Below are positions 23,490-35,020 of a stretch of 64,000 nt of DNA, piece after piece; within the stretch, counting starts at the first letter, position 1; every line of letters starts with the position of its first letter. Both the position numbers and the translations under genes were made by a program. Where the stretch lies: positions 1,240,001-1,304,000 of the forward strand of contig RCSZ01000009.1 of assembly GCA_014898425.1 (NCBI GenBank). The letters are read 5' to 3'. A model generated the notes under the pieces. The model searched no databases and was not told the origin of the DNA. It worked only from the letters and a program-made list of their open reading frames with translations. This DNA is from Botryotinia globosa. Taxonomy: Eukaryota > Ascomycota > Leotiomycetes > Helotiales > Sclerotiniaceae.

Positions 23490-26400
23490 ATGCCGCCGTT
23501 ATTTTCGTGAGTAAATGTGTTCTTTTGAAAGTATGCCTTCTGACATTTCCAGACCGAGAAAACCAAAGGCACCTAGTCGTATCGATACAGAGCAGCGGGC
23601 TACCAACTCGAACTACTACACAGCTTTCAAAGTCGTCCTAAAAATCACCGTTATTGCTCTCGTTATTTGCATTGCGTTTTTACCAACAGTAGCACTTCGT
23701 GACAAACACGGACATCATTCTGACGAGGTTCTTGTTAAAAATCCGGAATATCCCGCCAAGTTTGATGTCTCGACTGAACTTGAACGCCAAGTTACTCATG
23801 TTCCACTTCGCTTCGTGAATTCCGCGAAGTTACTTGTTCAACAATTACGCATTCGTGACTCGATATTGGGAAAGTTGACGGATGTTTCTGCTAGCAAACA
23901 GGTCGAACAATCTGAGGTCGTTACCGATGCTACTACTGGTGGTATTCAATATGGGGATTATGCGCTTGGTGGCCCAAAGTACCAACCCAAGTCCGAAATC
24001 GAACGATTACAGCATTGTTCTCCAGAGATCAAAAGCAAGAACGGAGGGAAATGTATCAGACAATTGCCTCTTCTCATTAGAGACGATGATCGTGTAATTT
24101 CAAGGCGTTGTTCTTGGCAAGCGCGACGCAGGCACGGCGGAAGGTGTCTCTCTCATGAGTGGCAACCCACACCTCGCTCCTGGATCGTGGATGAGAATAC
24201 TGCTCTTTCCTCAATTCACACGCTCATGCCCACTTCTACTCATACGCCTGATGTCACCAACTTTTGTTCCTATGAAAGTGGGGTCAAGAACGATGGAAGA
24301 TGCCCCAAAGGATTAGTAAATGGTCTAAAGCCAGCAGAGAACCAACCAATTTCTATTTTGGTCAGGCCACCACCTGTCGATCCCAGTAAAAAACAGCAAT
24401 CACGGGAAGCAGCAATAGATGAGGAGACCAGCGTCAACTACAGACCCTATAAGGCAGATTGGTGTAGACATGGTTGGGTCCGTACCACTGATGGTTGGTG
24501 TATCTATCGAGGTAGCTTTGAACACCAGACGGTTAGACCGGAAATTTTCAATGATCCACCCGCTTTTAAAAGATTGGTATATTCGAGACAACAGCGTCGC
24601 GAAGCGATAAAAAATGAACCAACTAAACTCGAGCCCAGACCTTTTCAGGCTGAATCATGTCCAGAGTTTTGGGTTCATACCAATGACGGTTGGTGTTACT
24701 ATCGGGGCTCATCGAGTAAGCCGTTGGGGTTTTGGGGACCCGAAACGAAGAAGTCATTACCTTCAGGGCAGGAACGTCGCGATGACGGTGTGAGCAACGA
24801 GGCCAAAGAAACAAAAACTGTTCAGGGCGACTCATTTCATTGGATCATAAACTATGACGGTATCTGTGTTCCCGAAAGCACACTATGGGCGAATGATGAC
24901 GATCCGGGATTCTATTCGGGAATTCATTCACCATTTGACTCGGGGCTTGATACAGTCGATACCATAAAGTCAGTTATTCCAGAAGACTGTATGGGTGCAG
25001 TCTTTCCGGCTTCTTCGTGCCCATCTCCTTGGAAGTACGATGATGGCTGGTGCATATGGCTCGGTGATAGTATCGATTCCGATTGGAAGAGGTCATTTCT
25101 AGAGCCTGTTGGGCTAAACACCCAACGTCGTAATAAAGCTGAGGGCCAGAAGACTCAGGTTCCTTCTTCACTGACTAGTAACGGGTTTCCATCTACCATA
25201 GAACCTAAACTTTCTGTTGCAACATCGTCATCAAAGCATCCTGCGACTATCGCTACTACACATACTTCTAGTCCCCAATCTGTCTCCCCTGCCATCTCCT
25301 CTACTAGAACTATCTCTTCCGCCACAGTCGGAAAATGTGACACCCCTTGGATCCGTACTATGGATGGTCGGTGCTTCTTTGATCCAAATTATGAACGCAA
25401 GCATCCTCATGATCCATTGTCCCGGCCGCAAAAGACAATCCGGCAACGACGCGGTGAATCCATAAGTGAAGAGCGTGAAAAGCGTGATGTTGCTCCCAGT
25501 TGGCAAGCTGAATCATGCGAGCCGCCCTGGGTTCGTACAGATGATGGTTTGTGCGTATATAGACCAGACTACAAGCAAGGAACACATCCCTCTTTGCCTA
25601 ACAACACAGAACAATCCTTTACCACGAGCCAATCCAATGACACAACACAACCCAGTAAAACGGACCAGCCAAACGCCACGGAAATGTCGAGCGTAACAGA
25701 TCAATCAACTGCTACAGCACAACCAACTCTCATGGAGACAGTAACCAAAATCCGCCACTGCATCAATGACTTACGAGGAAATCTTCAATGCTTTGAAGAG
25801 ACATCTGTACCTTGGCCTACACCTACACAGGTTTCATCGACTCGTCATCGTCGAGGTCTTTGGCCCGCCGATTGGGTACCACAAACACCAAGCGACTGTG
25901 ATCGTTTTCTCGGAAACACATTTAAGCACTACCAGTGTCTCCAATCGGTAAAACACAAAAATGTCGGATTAAAACTCATCATGGCTTTCCTGCTTCTAGC
26001 TGGATTTGGTTCGCTTGTATTCCTCATTATTTCTTGTGTTAATCGAGCTGCACGGCCCAGAGCTCAGCCTTTCAGACAAATGAGCGGGACTATCGATGCA
26101 AATGGTATGACTCAACATTCAACACCTTTGTGCAACAATTATCCTTGGAATAACAAAAGAGATGCAAATGCAATGGACGGAGATCGATGGGCTAGGGGTC
26201 CGCCTGCTTACGATCCTCTTAGACAATTAAGTCCAGAGCATTCGGGTAGTCTAGTTGCCTGTACCAGGGAAAATAATTGCGCAAGTGGTAGTTCGGATTC
26301 GAACCAGAGTTGGGTTAGAAAATTGTGTAATAAATGTTTCAAGAGTCGAACCAATTCGTCAGCATCGGATAAAGAAGCACATGCTGGGAGTTTGGGGAAT

Positions 26401-27039
26401 GGGTTGAGGAAAAATAATCACAGGATTGATACACTGAGATTGCCAAGTGCAAAGTTGGCGACGGTAAGAAGGGCAAGTGGATTGCCGAGTGACGAGAATG
26501 GAGATGTGTTTGTGGGTGGAAGTACAGAGACGGTGGTGATTGGAAGTGTAGGAAAGGGATCGGGAAGTGCGGTGGGTATGAGGGGTTCGGATAGCGGTTC
26601 TGCTGAAATTCTAGCTGAAGTTGCAGCTGCTGGTGCGAGTGGTTTGATGAAATTGGGAAATCTTAGTGGTGATACACTTGTGGAGCCGGAAACGGCGATG
26701 TTGGAATGTAGTAGTGGAAAGGATGGAAAGGATATCGGAATTGTGAAGATGGGTGGTGGCTTGAAGACGGGAAATGGGAATGCGAGAAAGGCGGACTTTG
26801 GGGGAGGAGAGGAATTTGAAGAGGTGCGTGGTTGGAGGGATATTGAGAAGGTTGAACCGTTGAAGGTTGAGAAGATTGATAAGGAGAATGTGAATGTGAA
26901 GAGAATGGGAGAGGTTGAGAGAAAAGGTGACGAGGTGGAGATGATGTTGATGACGGTTGTGGAGGAGGAGAATGATGAGAATGAGAGAATAGAGGAATTG
27001 GAGAGGAGGTCTAGTATTGTTTGTGTTAGTGGATGTTAG
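23490..27039 (+). CDS. Large two-TM protein with repeated Cys..Asp-Gly-x-Cys modules, function unknown
   Basis: Predicted 1167 residues from exons 23490-23506 and 23553-27039. The 46-nt intron has a GTGAGT donor and CTGAC branch just before its CAG, and gives start MPPLFSPRKPK; an unspliced start at ATG 23515 is the alternative. A hydrophobic segment near 31-54 follows a basic tail (signal anchor). From about 160 to 790 lie nine or more short modules, Cys, 8-12 residues, then Asp/Gly-Gly-x-Cys. The clearest are CRHGWVRTTDGWC, CPEFWVHTNDGWC, CPSPWKYDDGWC, CDTPWIRTMDGRC and CEPPWVRTDDGLC; one (HWIINYDGIC) lacks the first Cys. Spacers are Ser/Thr/Pro-rich and carry dibasic sites (RQQRR, QERR, REKR, RHRR). 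A second TM near 812-836 precedes a Gly/Glu-rich tail. I infer a surface or secretory-pathway protein; no known family was recognised. Confidence 0.85.
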
Positions 27040-28449
27040 GTGTGGGTGTATATGTACTTATGGGGGGACGATTGAGTATTCCTTGAAAATCGATGGATGG
27101 AGATGGGGATTGTGATACCTGCCATTTGTTTATCGTTTTGTTATCGGGAGTCGGTGGACCGTGATCAGGAGATTACAAGTTTCCCCTTTTCCTTTCCTTT
27201 CTGCTGAATTATATTCCTATCCATAGAATCCAGAACAAGAAAAGGAAGAAGGAAAAGTGTGAAGAAAGTGCGAGAGGATGGCGGAGTATTGGTTATTTGC
27301 TTGACTGGAGCAGGAAGATTGTCGTGTTTCTACGGGAGGTTGTTCCTGTATTCTCTTCTCTTGCGGTTTCTTTTCGTTTCGTTTCGTTTCATTTCATTTC
27401 TTTTGTCTTGTCTTGTCTTGTTTTGCTTTATTTCGTATTAGTCGTTCGTTTAGAGTAGATTTATAGGGTTGAAATGCTAGATGCTAAGTATTAGCTATAG
27501 AGTTTGGAATTGACATAGATTTCTACTCGTTTACTCGTTCACTGATTTACATGCTTGAAGAAAAGACTGGTGATTGCATGATTGACTTTATCATAGTGAG
27601 GCAAAAGAGGAGGGAAAGGAGGGTGATGGATGGGTGGGAGGTTTCTCCTGATGGGAGGGAGATCTTGATGATTTCGAGTTTCGAGATTTGCAAGCAGTAC
27701 CTATTATCATTACTGGGAAGGTGATGAGTACCTCGTGGGTATACATAAACATGCACGCTCCTGTTCAATATCATACATTTTGGGCTTACTTTGGTGAAAT
27801 ATTCTGCTGCGTTCTGTGCAGTTTTGATTTCTTTTGCAATACTATCACAGATTATGTATTTCTTCATTTCTTCGTCCATTTCTATCTATCTATCCACCAC
27901 TTTCTTTTCTGCTCTCCCGTCTCCTCTCCTCTCCTCGCGCCTCCATTCCCGATGTCAGCGTAAACAGAAGATGAGAGATAACTAAATAACTAAAACTGGG
28001 GTATCAAAGAAGAAGAAGAAGCCTCTCCAAATCTCCAACGAAACACCCTCCCCCTTTCCCCCAAAAAATTATAAGAAGAAAAAAAAGTATGGTATATTAC
28101 ATTGTATTGTGGGAGGTAATACCCGCTTGAGTAAGTAGCCACCAACCAACCAACACCCTGCCTAACCTTGGAATATGATTCCCCTGCCTCCTTGAAATTA
28201 TTGCCGTGCCGTCTTAAATATGCGAATATCCCATTTTGCTGTTGTTCCCATTGCCGTTATTGCTCGACCCGTTTCCCCAGCACCATATTGATTGATGGTA
28301 TCCCGTCGTCTCCAAAGAATTAAGAGAAAATATTAACATATGAAATGAAGTTGTTACCGTTCGCATGGCGACATGGCGAAGAGGCAATGGAGCCTTGACT
28401 CGAAACAAAATCAAAAGGCAAGAAAAAGAATGAATGAGAGCGCAGGCTA
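27040..28449. other. Intergenic between convergent genes
   Basis: Spacer of 1.4 kb with T-rich and TTTCG/TCTTG short repeats near 27365-27425 and a CT-rich stretch near 27900-27940. No conserved ORF recognised. Confidence 0.5.
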
Positions 28450-31212
28450 TTAAATAGCCCCCTCTTCACCATCCAAAACCCTCCTCGCAGCATCCAACCT
28501 CCGTCTCCAAATTCTCGAATCGTAATTCCCCGCTTCCGTGTCCTGCAATTCTAAAACACATTTACCCAAGCTAGCGACTAACCGCTCGACGAGAATTTGG
28601 GCATCTTTAGAGAGCATCTGTACTGGTGATGTTCGTGTACGATTGCGGTTATTCTCAAGGGAATCAGAACGGATTGGGTGGGGATTGGTGCTGGAGGCAG
28701 TGCCAGGTGGAGTAAAGGCACCGAGTTGTTCTCTAGGTTTGACGGAGAGAGGGACGCTACGTGTTGTACTGGCAGAGGTCGCTGAGTCGAGGGAAAGGTT
28801 CCTGGAGTGGACGCCAGGTATCACATCAATATCGTATAATCCAGACCCTCGAGCTATTCCAATATCGTTGTAGTCCTTGATGACGGTATTTCTGGGGGGT
28901 AAAGATCCAAATGTAGACCGTTTGGTTGCGATAGAAGTGGTTGTAGTTGGCTTATAGGGAGCGATTGTGGGTGAGTCCGGGGCGTCAATTTTACGAGCAT
29001 CGGTAATAGGAATAGTTAAATCGAAAGGATCTTCATCTTCATTATATTCATCATCCTCCACGTTTGACTTGGCAGTTGCAAAAGTGGCTAGGGTTGAAAT
29101 CGAAGTATTACTGTCAGATCTAAGATGTACCATGGAAGATCGCTGGCTGGGGTCATGGCCATTCTCTACAAGTGGCATTGGAACTGAAGGCCCTCGGGTT
29201 GTTTCCACAGAATCCTCTGAGCTGATGCTTCCTCGTCTTTCTCGGCTCATCGTACCCATTGCGCTGTACAGGAAGAAATGTTCATAATCGAAGGCATCTT
29301 CACGGTCTTCGTGTGATACCTGTTCGGTTACCGATTCGTGATAAATTGATGCATCACTGTTGTCATCGTTGTCAAATTCGTCAAATTCTGAACGGTCGTC
29401 ACTGTAACTATCATTGCTTGAAACTTCAGACACCTCTGAGCAAGTATCATAGCTCTCCTCCTCCTCAACTACCTCTGTTTGATTCTGATGAGTAGGGAAC
29501 CCAGGTGGCTTTACCTGGCCCTCATCAACATCTTCATATATACTTGTAGCATCCGATTCGGCATAGGTCGGAACCTTTTTTGCAGATACTTGGGTTGGCT
29601 GTGCAGTGTATCCATTCTTCGTAGGGTCGCCATTCTGGATCACATTCCACTGAACATGATCTACTACTGAATCTGTCTTGGAAACGACATCTTGACCATT
29701 AACTGCTCCACTATACCACTGTTCTCCTGCAGTAAATGGACTAGGAGTACGTAAACTTTGGAGACTGCGACGCTTCATATTGTCATTTCTAGCGCGATCT
29801 CGCAAAGCGGACAATCTTCCTTTCAAATCACTCATTTGATGTTGTATATCCTGCATTCTTATGCTTGAAGTCGACGAAGAGCGACTTAAAAGTCCTTCTC
29901 GGGCAGTTGGATATTCCCTGTCAGTATCAGTCTTGCCATTAGTCCTGCCGTCAAATTCAGGAACGCCATCCTCGACCAGGGGTTCAAGATGCGATGGCTG
30001 TGAAGGAGAAATCCTGCTGTGTGGTGAAGATTGCCCGGATCCTCTTGGCCTTCCATTTTCATTGCTCTCCTCCTTGATCGTGCCCGGTGAAAGTGGCGAT
30101 GCTGGTTTTGGTGTATGCGATCCCATGGAACTTCTAGCCCTGTATGTAGCTGCCGCGCTCGAGGCGCGAACAGGAAATGCTGTGGCTCGCGAAGGAGATA
30201 TGTTATTCTCGCTCCAGACCCTCGAATGACCAGGACTCGAAGCAGATGAATCTGTATGAAAATTGGAAAATGATCGTTGTCTCGAAGGAATACCACTGAT
30301 GCGCCGATCGACTTTTAGGAGAGATGGATTGGTTAAAGGACTACTACTGTAAATCGAAGGCATGGAAATTGATGGCGTTACAATAAGAGAGCTGCGGGCT
30401 CGTGTTAAATTCCCTTCCATATTCTAAAGAGACGATTGTCAGTGTATGAACTCATTTTGTGACTTGATAAAACTCACGTTGAGTCGACGTTTGGCATTCA
30501 ATAGAATTTGTTCCGCTCTCCTACTCAAAGCGGCACTCGAATTCTGATCATCTTCTCCCTCTCCAAAATTCCCTTCCCTGCGCGACAATCTGCGTGTCTC
30601 CTGTTCCACGAGTTCCTTGCGATAAGGATCCGTATACGATTCTGCCACGCTCTCCTCATCATCACCCTGGAAATTACTATCATCTACACTGACTGTATCA
30701 TCGATGTCTCCAAACATGGCCGATTGTGGTTCCGACGTGACAGAACTGGTAGATTCCACAGATATTTTTCTCTCGTGCGTCCCGGTCTTGGTTCCCGACC
30801 TCCTCAAATCATGCCCCAATGGTGTTGAACTTATGCGATGACCATTTTGAAGCTGCTGTTGCTTGATGAACCTTCGTTCAGCAGGACCCGGTAACTTCTT
30901 TCCTGGCGTACTTTCCACCTCTGTGACCTCGCCTATATCTGACAACATTGTTCCATTCCCATAGATAATTGGCGTGGTGGGCGTCCTAGGCGGCGGGCCA
31001 CCTAGATATTCTGAATTATTTGATCGTTGCCATGAATCCCCCAACGAAGAAGTAAATTGAAAAGATGTATGCCGCGATGAAGGTTCTGAGTCGTAATTCG
31101 TTTCATTATGTAGTGGGAGGATCATGTCTGGTTCAGTTAAAGTTGGACTTTGTGAACCAGGTCGAGGTGGATAAACCATGATTGCTGTAGTACTGGAGGA
31201 TTGACTCTGCAT
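28450..31212 (-). CDS. Ser-rich conserved fungal protein, function unknown
   Basis: Predicted 902 residues. Minus-strand exons 31212-30478 and 30423-28450, joined as KRRLN|NMEGNLTRARSSL. Mostly low-complexity and Ser/Pro/Thr-rich, hence probably disordered and a phosphorylation target. Three ordered-looking blocks stand out: a basic helix around the intron (SRRAEQILLNAKRRLNNMEG), a short coil (MQDIQHQMSDLKGRLSALRD), and a C-terminal helix (AQILVERLVASLGKCVLELQ, then SRIWRRRLDAARRVLDGEEG). A long acidic stretch of Glu, Asp and Ser lies in the middle. No TM or signal peptide. I think it is shared by filamentous ascomycetes but know no assigned role. Confidence 0.8.
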
Positions 31213-31605
31213 GATGGCCTAGTTCCAGGCACTACCGCGAGAGCTGAACAAAGTTTCTTTTGATCTCCTCCTCCTCTCGAGCTGGGGGAACTTTGGAACA
31301 ATATGTTTGTTAGGTACTGAGTCTGACAATTGACCATCCAATGAGATATATCTATATTTATTTTGACAGGTTTTTTGTTTTGTTTTTGGCGCCAGCAGTT
31401 GTTGGTAAGACTATTTGTTAGTCGGCGATTATTGATTCATCGATTGAGCTTGCAAGTGTGCTATGAGGATTGGTTTGTATGGTAGGATTCGGGGATAGGG
31501 GCCATTCGCTTTCTTTTTGTCTATCCAATATCAATCACAGTTGTGCGAGGTTGCAGTCAATTCATAGATTCCTGGTGAATAGTTACCAAATTTGAGTATT
31601 GGATA

Positions 31606-31682
31606 TTTTAAGGAGGAAGAGGAGGGAGAGGAAGAGGAGGGAGAAGGAGAAGGAGAAGGAGAAGGAAAAAGAAAAAGAAAGT
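31606..31682. repeat. Purine-rich run (GGAGAA and related units)
   Basis: Nearly pure A/G on the + strand for about 75 nt, with GAGGAA and GGAGAA units changing to GAAAAA units. Confidence 0.8.
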
Positions 31683-31705
31683 GTAGGGGACAGAGATGGA
31701 ATATC

Positions 31706-31760
31706 TATGTATGTATGTATGTATGTATCTATGTATGTATCTATCTATCTATCTATCTAT
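31706..31760. repeat. GTAT/CTAT tetranucleotide microsatellite
   Basis: Compound array: GTAT units interrupted by single CTAT units, then five or six CTAT units. Confidence 0.9.
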
Positions 31761-32181
31761 GCTCTCTCTTCACAATCCATCTACCAGCCTACCTAGTCAT
31801 AATGATTACTTTTATTTCTCCCTTTCCCTTTCAATACTGCACAGTATTGCATGCATTGCATCTTGCATCTTGCATCTACACTGTAGCATCGAGCATTTGT
31901 TCGCATATCCCCACGCCAGACTATACAATCTTGGGTAGGTACATATTCAACAGACAGACAGTTCACGGTTCACAGTTTGCACTGAGAAGCGACATTATTT
32001 CTCCGTGGGTGGTTTTGTATGGAGATTCATATGACTTTGGGACTTGTAAGTTGTCACATTGTACTCACTCTGTACTCCGTCTAAAGAAGTTCCACCAGTT
32101 AATTTCTCATACAGTAATAAGTAGTATTATGTATCCCGATGATCTTCGTCGGTAGTGAAAGTGGAGGTGGAATTGGAATTA

Positions 32182-32208
32182 TTGGCATTGGCATTGGCAT
32201 TGGCATTG
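32182..32208. repeat. GGCATT hexamer, about four copies
   Basis: Tandem TTGGCA/GGCATT units within a longer GGAATT/GGACCT-type purine-pyrimidine mosaic. Confidence 0.8.
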
Positions 32209-32310
32209 GACCTGGACCTGGAGCTGGAATGTGAAGGGCGGAGCTTGATTTAATTTTTATATTACCATCATGTTTATACTTTTTCATCATTTATTATGTG
32301 TTGATTGTTT

Positions 32311-32335
32311 GTTCTGTTCTGTTCTGTTCTGTTCT
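32311..32335. repeat. GTTCT pentamer, five copies
   Basis: Five perfect copies, then degenerate TTCTCT sequence to about 32375. Confidence 0.9.
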
Positions 32336-32406
32336 CCTGTTCTGTTCTCTTCTCTTCTTCATCTCTCTTCTTCATCCTCTCAATTCGTCCCACCAAGTGA
32401 CCGACC

Positions 32407-32446
32407 ACTATACTCTCTCTGCAAGGACTATACTCTCTCTGCAAGG
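32407..32446. repeat. 20-bp perfect tandem duplication
   Basis: The unit ACTATACTCTCTCTGCAAGG occurs twice back to back with no mismatch. Confidence 0.9.
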
Positions 32447-32669
32447 TACACAACAGATCAAGACCCGGCTTATTGTAGGCACAAGGCACCTTCTATTCCG
32501 GGCCACACAACAGCCCTTGACGGTCCAATCCTTGTAAAGCCACATTGATATACAATACTGATGTTAATCTGGTGATCTTTACTCAAGAAGTTCAAGGACA
32601 ATTGAAATTTGACTCCATAGGAAACAAACATTGAAGCAATCAAATTCTAGAACTTGAAGGAGCACACGG

Positions 32670-32948
32670 TAGATACTAGATACTAGATACTAGATACTAG
32701 ATACTAGATACTAGATACTAGATACTAGATACTAGATACTAGATACTAGATACTAGATACTAGATACTAGATACTAGATACTAGATACTAGATACTAGAT
32801 ACTAGATACTAGATACTAGATACTAGATACTAGATACTAGATACTAGATACTAGATACTAGATACTAGATACTAGATACTAGATACTAGATACTAGATAC
32901 TAGATACTAGATACTAGATACTAGATACTAGATACTAGATACTAGATA
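32670..32948. repeat. TAGATAC heptamer array, 39 perfect copies plus 6 nt
   Basis: Checked line by line: the 7-bp period holds without a mismatch for 279 nt and ends in a partial unit (TAGATA) followed by TAAAATAAG. Absence of variant units implies recent expansion or homogenisation. Because 7 is not a multiple of 3, TAG falls in every + frame, so the array cannot be coding on this strand. Confidence 0.97.
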
Positions 32949-33532
32949 TAAAATAAGATTAAAATCATCGGATTTCTACAATACAGATCACCAAACCTAT
33001 ATGCCAATATATAGGGAAAGAAGGGTCGACACCGATTCAACCATCTTTATATAAAAACCTCCGAAATTGGATTCAATCACGCACATCGGACTCAACTCGA
33101 AGCGGAATCTTTTTTCATCGAGTAATATATCTCATCCATGGTTCAAATATAATTGCTTGCATGAGACTTTGGAGATAAAGAGTCATATCAATCATTAAAT
33201 ACGATGATTGCGACATGTTTTATAAATCATTTCAACAAGGCTGAATGAAATATGTATTCATCGGCATAGTATTATGAGTTGTGGGGTGTGAAATCTGACT
33301 GCTAACAAAGTAAGATCTTACAATCCTCTTTCCAATTGATGGAACTGTACATGAGGAACTTTAACAATATCCGTATACACAATCCCAAATTTTAAAGACG
33401 AGATTTCATACTCAAACTCATCCATTTACCCAAACCCATCCATTTACCCAGACCCATCCATTCTCCCCAGAACCTCTCATCCCACGAACCCCCCTCCTCT
33501 CCACCAACTTCCAAGCCCCCCATCTCCTCATC

Positions 33533-34441
33533 ATGACCCCCATCCCTATCCCCTCCTCCCCCAACCCCTCCTTCTCTATCCACCCCTGCACCGCCGCCGA
33601 CCTCCCCTCCATGCTCACCATCTACGACCTCGCCTTCGCAACCGACCCCTTCCGCCTAGCCCGCTGGCCCTCCTCCCAGGTTTCCCCCTCCGTATTCGCC
33701 TCCTGGCTCACCAAAGTCTTCACCAAGTATCTCCATACCCCTCATACACACACCTGGAAACTTGTGGAAAATTCCACAGGGAATATGGCAGGCTGGACGC
33801 ATTGGGCTGAACCGCACGTGGTGAGTAGAGAGGAAGAAGAGCGAAACAAAACAGAAGAGGAGAAGGCAGAGAGGGAGAGGAAGGAGAGGGGAGAAGCAAA
33901 GTTCCCGGAAGGTTCGGTATTGGACTTATGTGAAGCGAAGACACGGGGCTGGGATGGACTGAGGGAGAAGTGGTTTAAGAGAGAGGAAATGTTTTGTATG
34001 TCACGTTTTCCTTGCTTTTTCTCCAACTCTCTTTGTTTCTTTCCATGCTCTCTATATTCTTAAGCGAATGCTTTCATCCCTTTCATTGTACTTCGACAGT
34101 CCATTCCATTCGCACAGCATGGATAGATACCTCGTTTCAAGTCCACTTGACACCACTCTCACATCCCTTCTTCCATCAACACCCATCTGACACCCCCAGT
34201 AATCTACTTCCTCTCCATCTCTCCCAGCTACCAGAAACTCGGCCTCGGCACCCTCCTGCTCACCGCTATCACAAATCTCGCAGATGCCCAGGCGAAAATT
34301 ACTTATTTGGAAGCGACAGCCGCAGGGTATCCAGTGTATGTGCGCGCGGGGTTTAAGGAGATGGGTTGTATGGAGGTGGATTTGGGAGGGTATGGGGTGG
34401 GCAGGAATTGGGCGATGATTAGAAGTGGGGGAAAGGCGTAG
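33533..34441 (+). CDS. GNAT-family N-acetyltransferase
   Basis: Predicted 234 residues. Exons 33533-33995 and 34200-34441; joined as KREEMF|LIYFLSISPSY. The acetyl-CoA binding motif A is QKLGLGTLLL, near residues 166-175, followed by ITYLEATAAGYPVYVRAGF, the usual beta-4 to beta-5 strand order of GNATs, ending in a GFKEMG-type block. The N-terminal part has IHPCTAADLPSMLTIYDLAF, also typical. Between residues about 100 and 125 sits a highly charged Glu/Lys/Arg insertion. The intron is 204 nt, longer than most here, so a small missed exon is possible. Substrate unknown: the family acetylates small amines, antibiotics or protein termini. Confidence 0.82.
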
Positions 34442-35020
34442 AGGAGGGGAAGTAGATGTTATGGGATGGGGAAATGGGATGGGAAGAGAGATACTAGGTA
34501 GATAGATGAAAAGATGTTATCTCTTTGCATTACTGTATTGCAATAGAGATATACATACAAAATCTTAAGATTCATCACACGTTTTGCTTTCTCGCCCAAA
34601 ATATCTATATCTGAAGGTAAATCCTCATTTGATTACTGCATATATGGCCAATGATGATAAATCAATAAACCAATATCATCCATTACGCAACGTACCATCT
34701 AATCCTATACTCCAACTCACAAGATCGCGTATCCTGTTACGATATCAAAACAATGCAATATTTACTCCAACCAGGACGCTGTAAGTTTCTCATACCGAAA
34801 TCTTCATACGTTACCCAAAAACGTTCCCTTTGGATCTGATTTCGGGTCTTGGCTTGGGTTCGTGATACATACCTATTTCGACAGCCTTTATCAATATTCC
34901 CAAGCTTGGAACCCGAGCCAAAATTCACAAATAGATATCTTCCCACCACAACCAAAAACGCACCGCCTGCTTGAAACCACCGAGCTTCCCTCTCACAAGA
35001 TTCCCCTGCCCCCTACCCCA
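34442..35020. other. Intergenic between convergent genes
   Basis: Spacer of 579 bp. Nothing recognised beyond 3' ends. Confidence 0.5.

Larger units (their letters stand above)
31213..33532. other. Repeat-rich intergenic region
   Basis: Spacer of 2.3 kb upstream of both neighbours. It holds a purine run, tetra-, penta- and hexanucleotide repeats, a 20-bp tandem duplication and a long heptamer array, listed separately. The 187-residue ORF at 31592-32155 is translation of these repeats, not a gene. Confidence 0.6.

Noticed and set aside
31592..32155. 187-residue ORF
   Set aside because: Begins in a purine run and crosses a tetranucleotide microsatellite; sequence reads as translated repeats.
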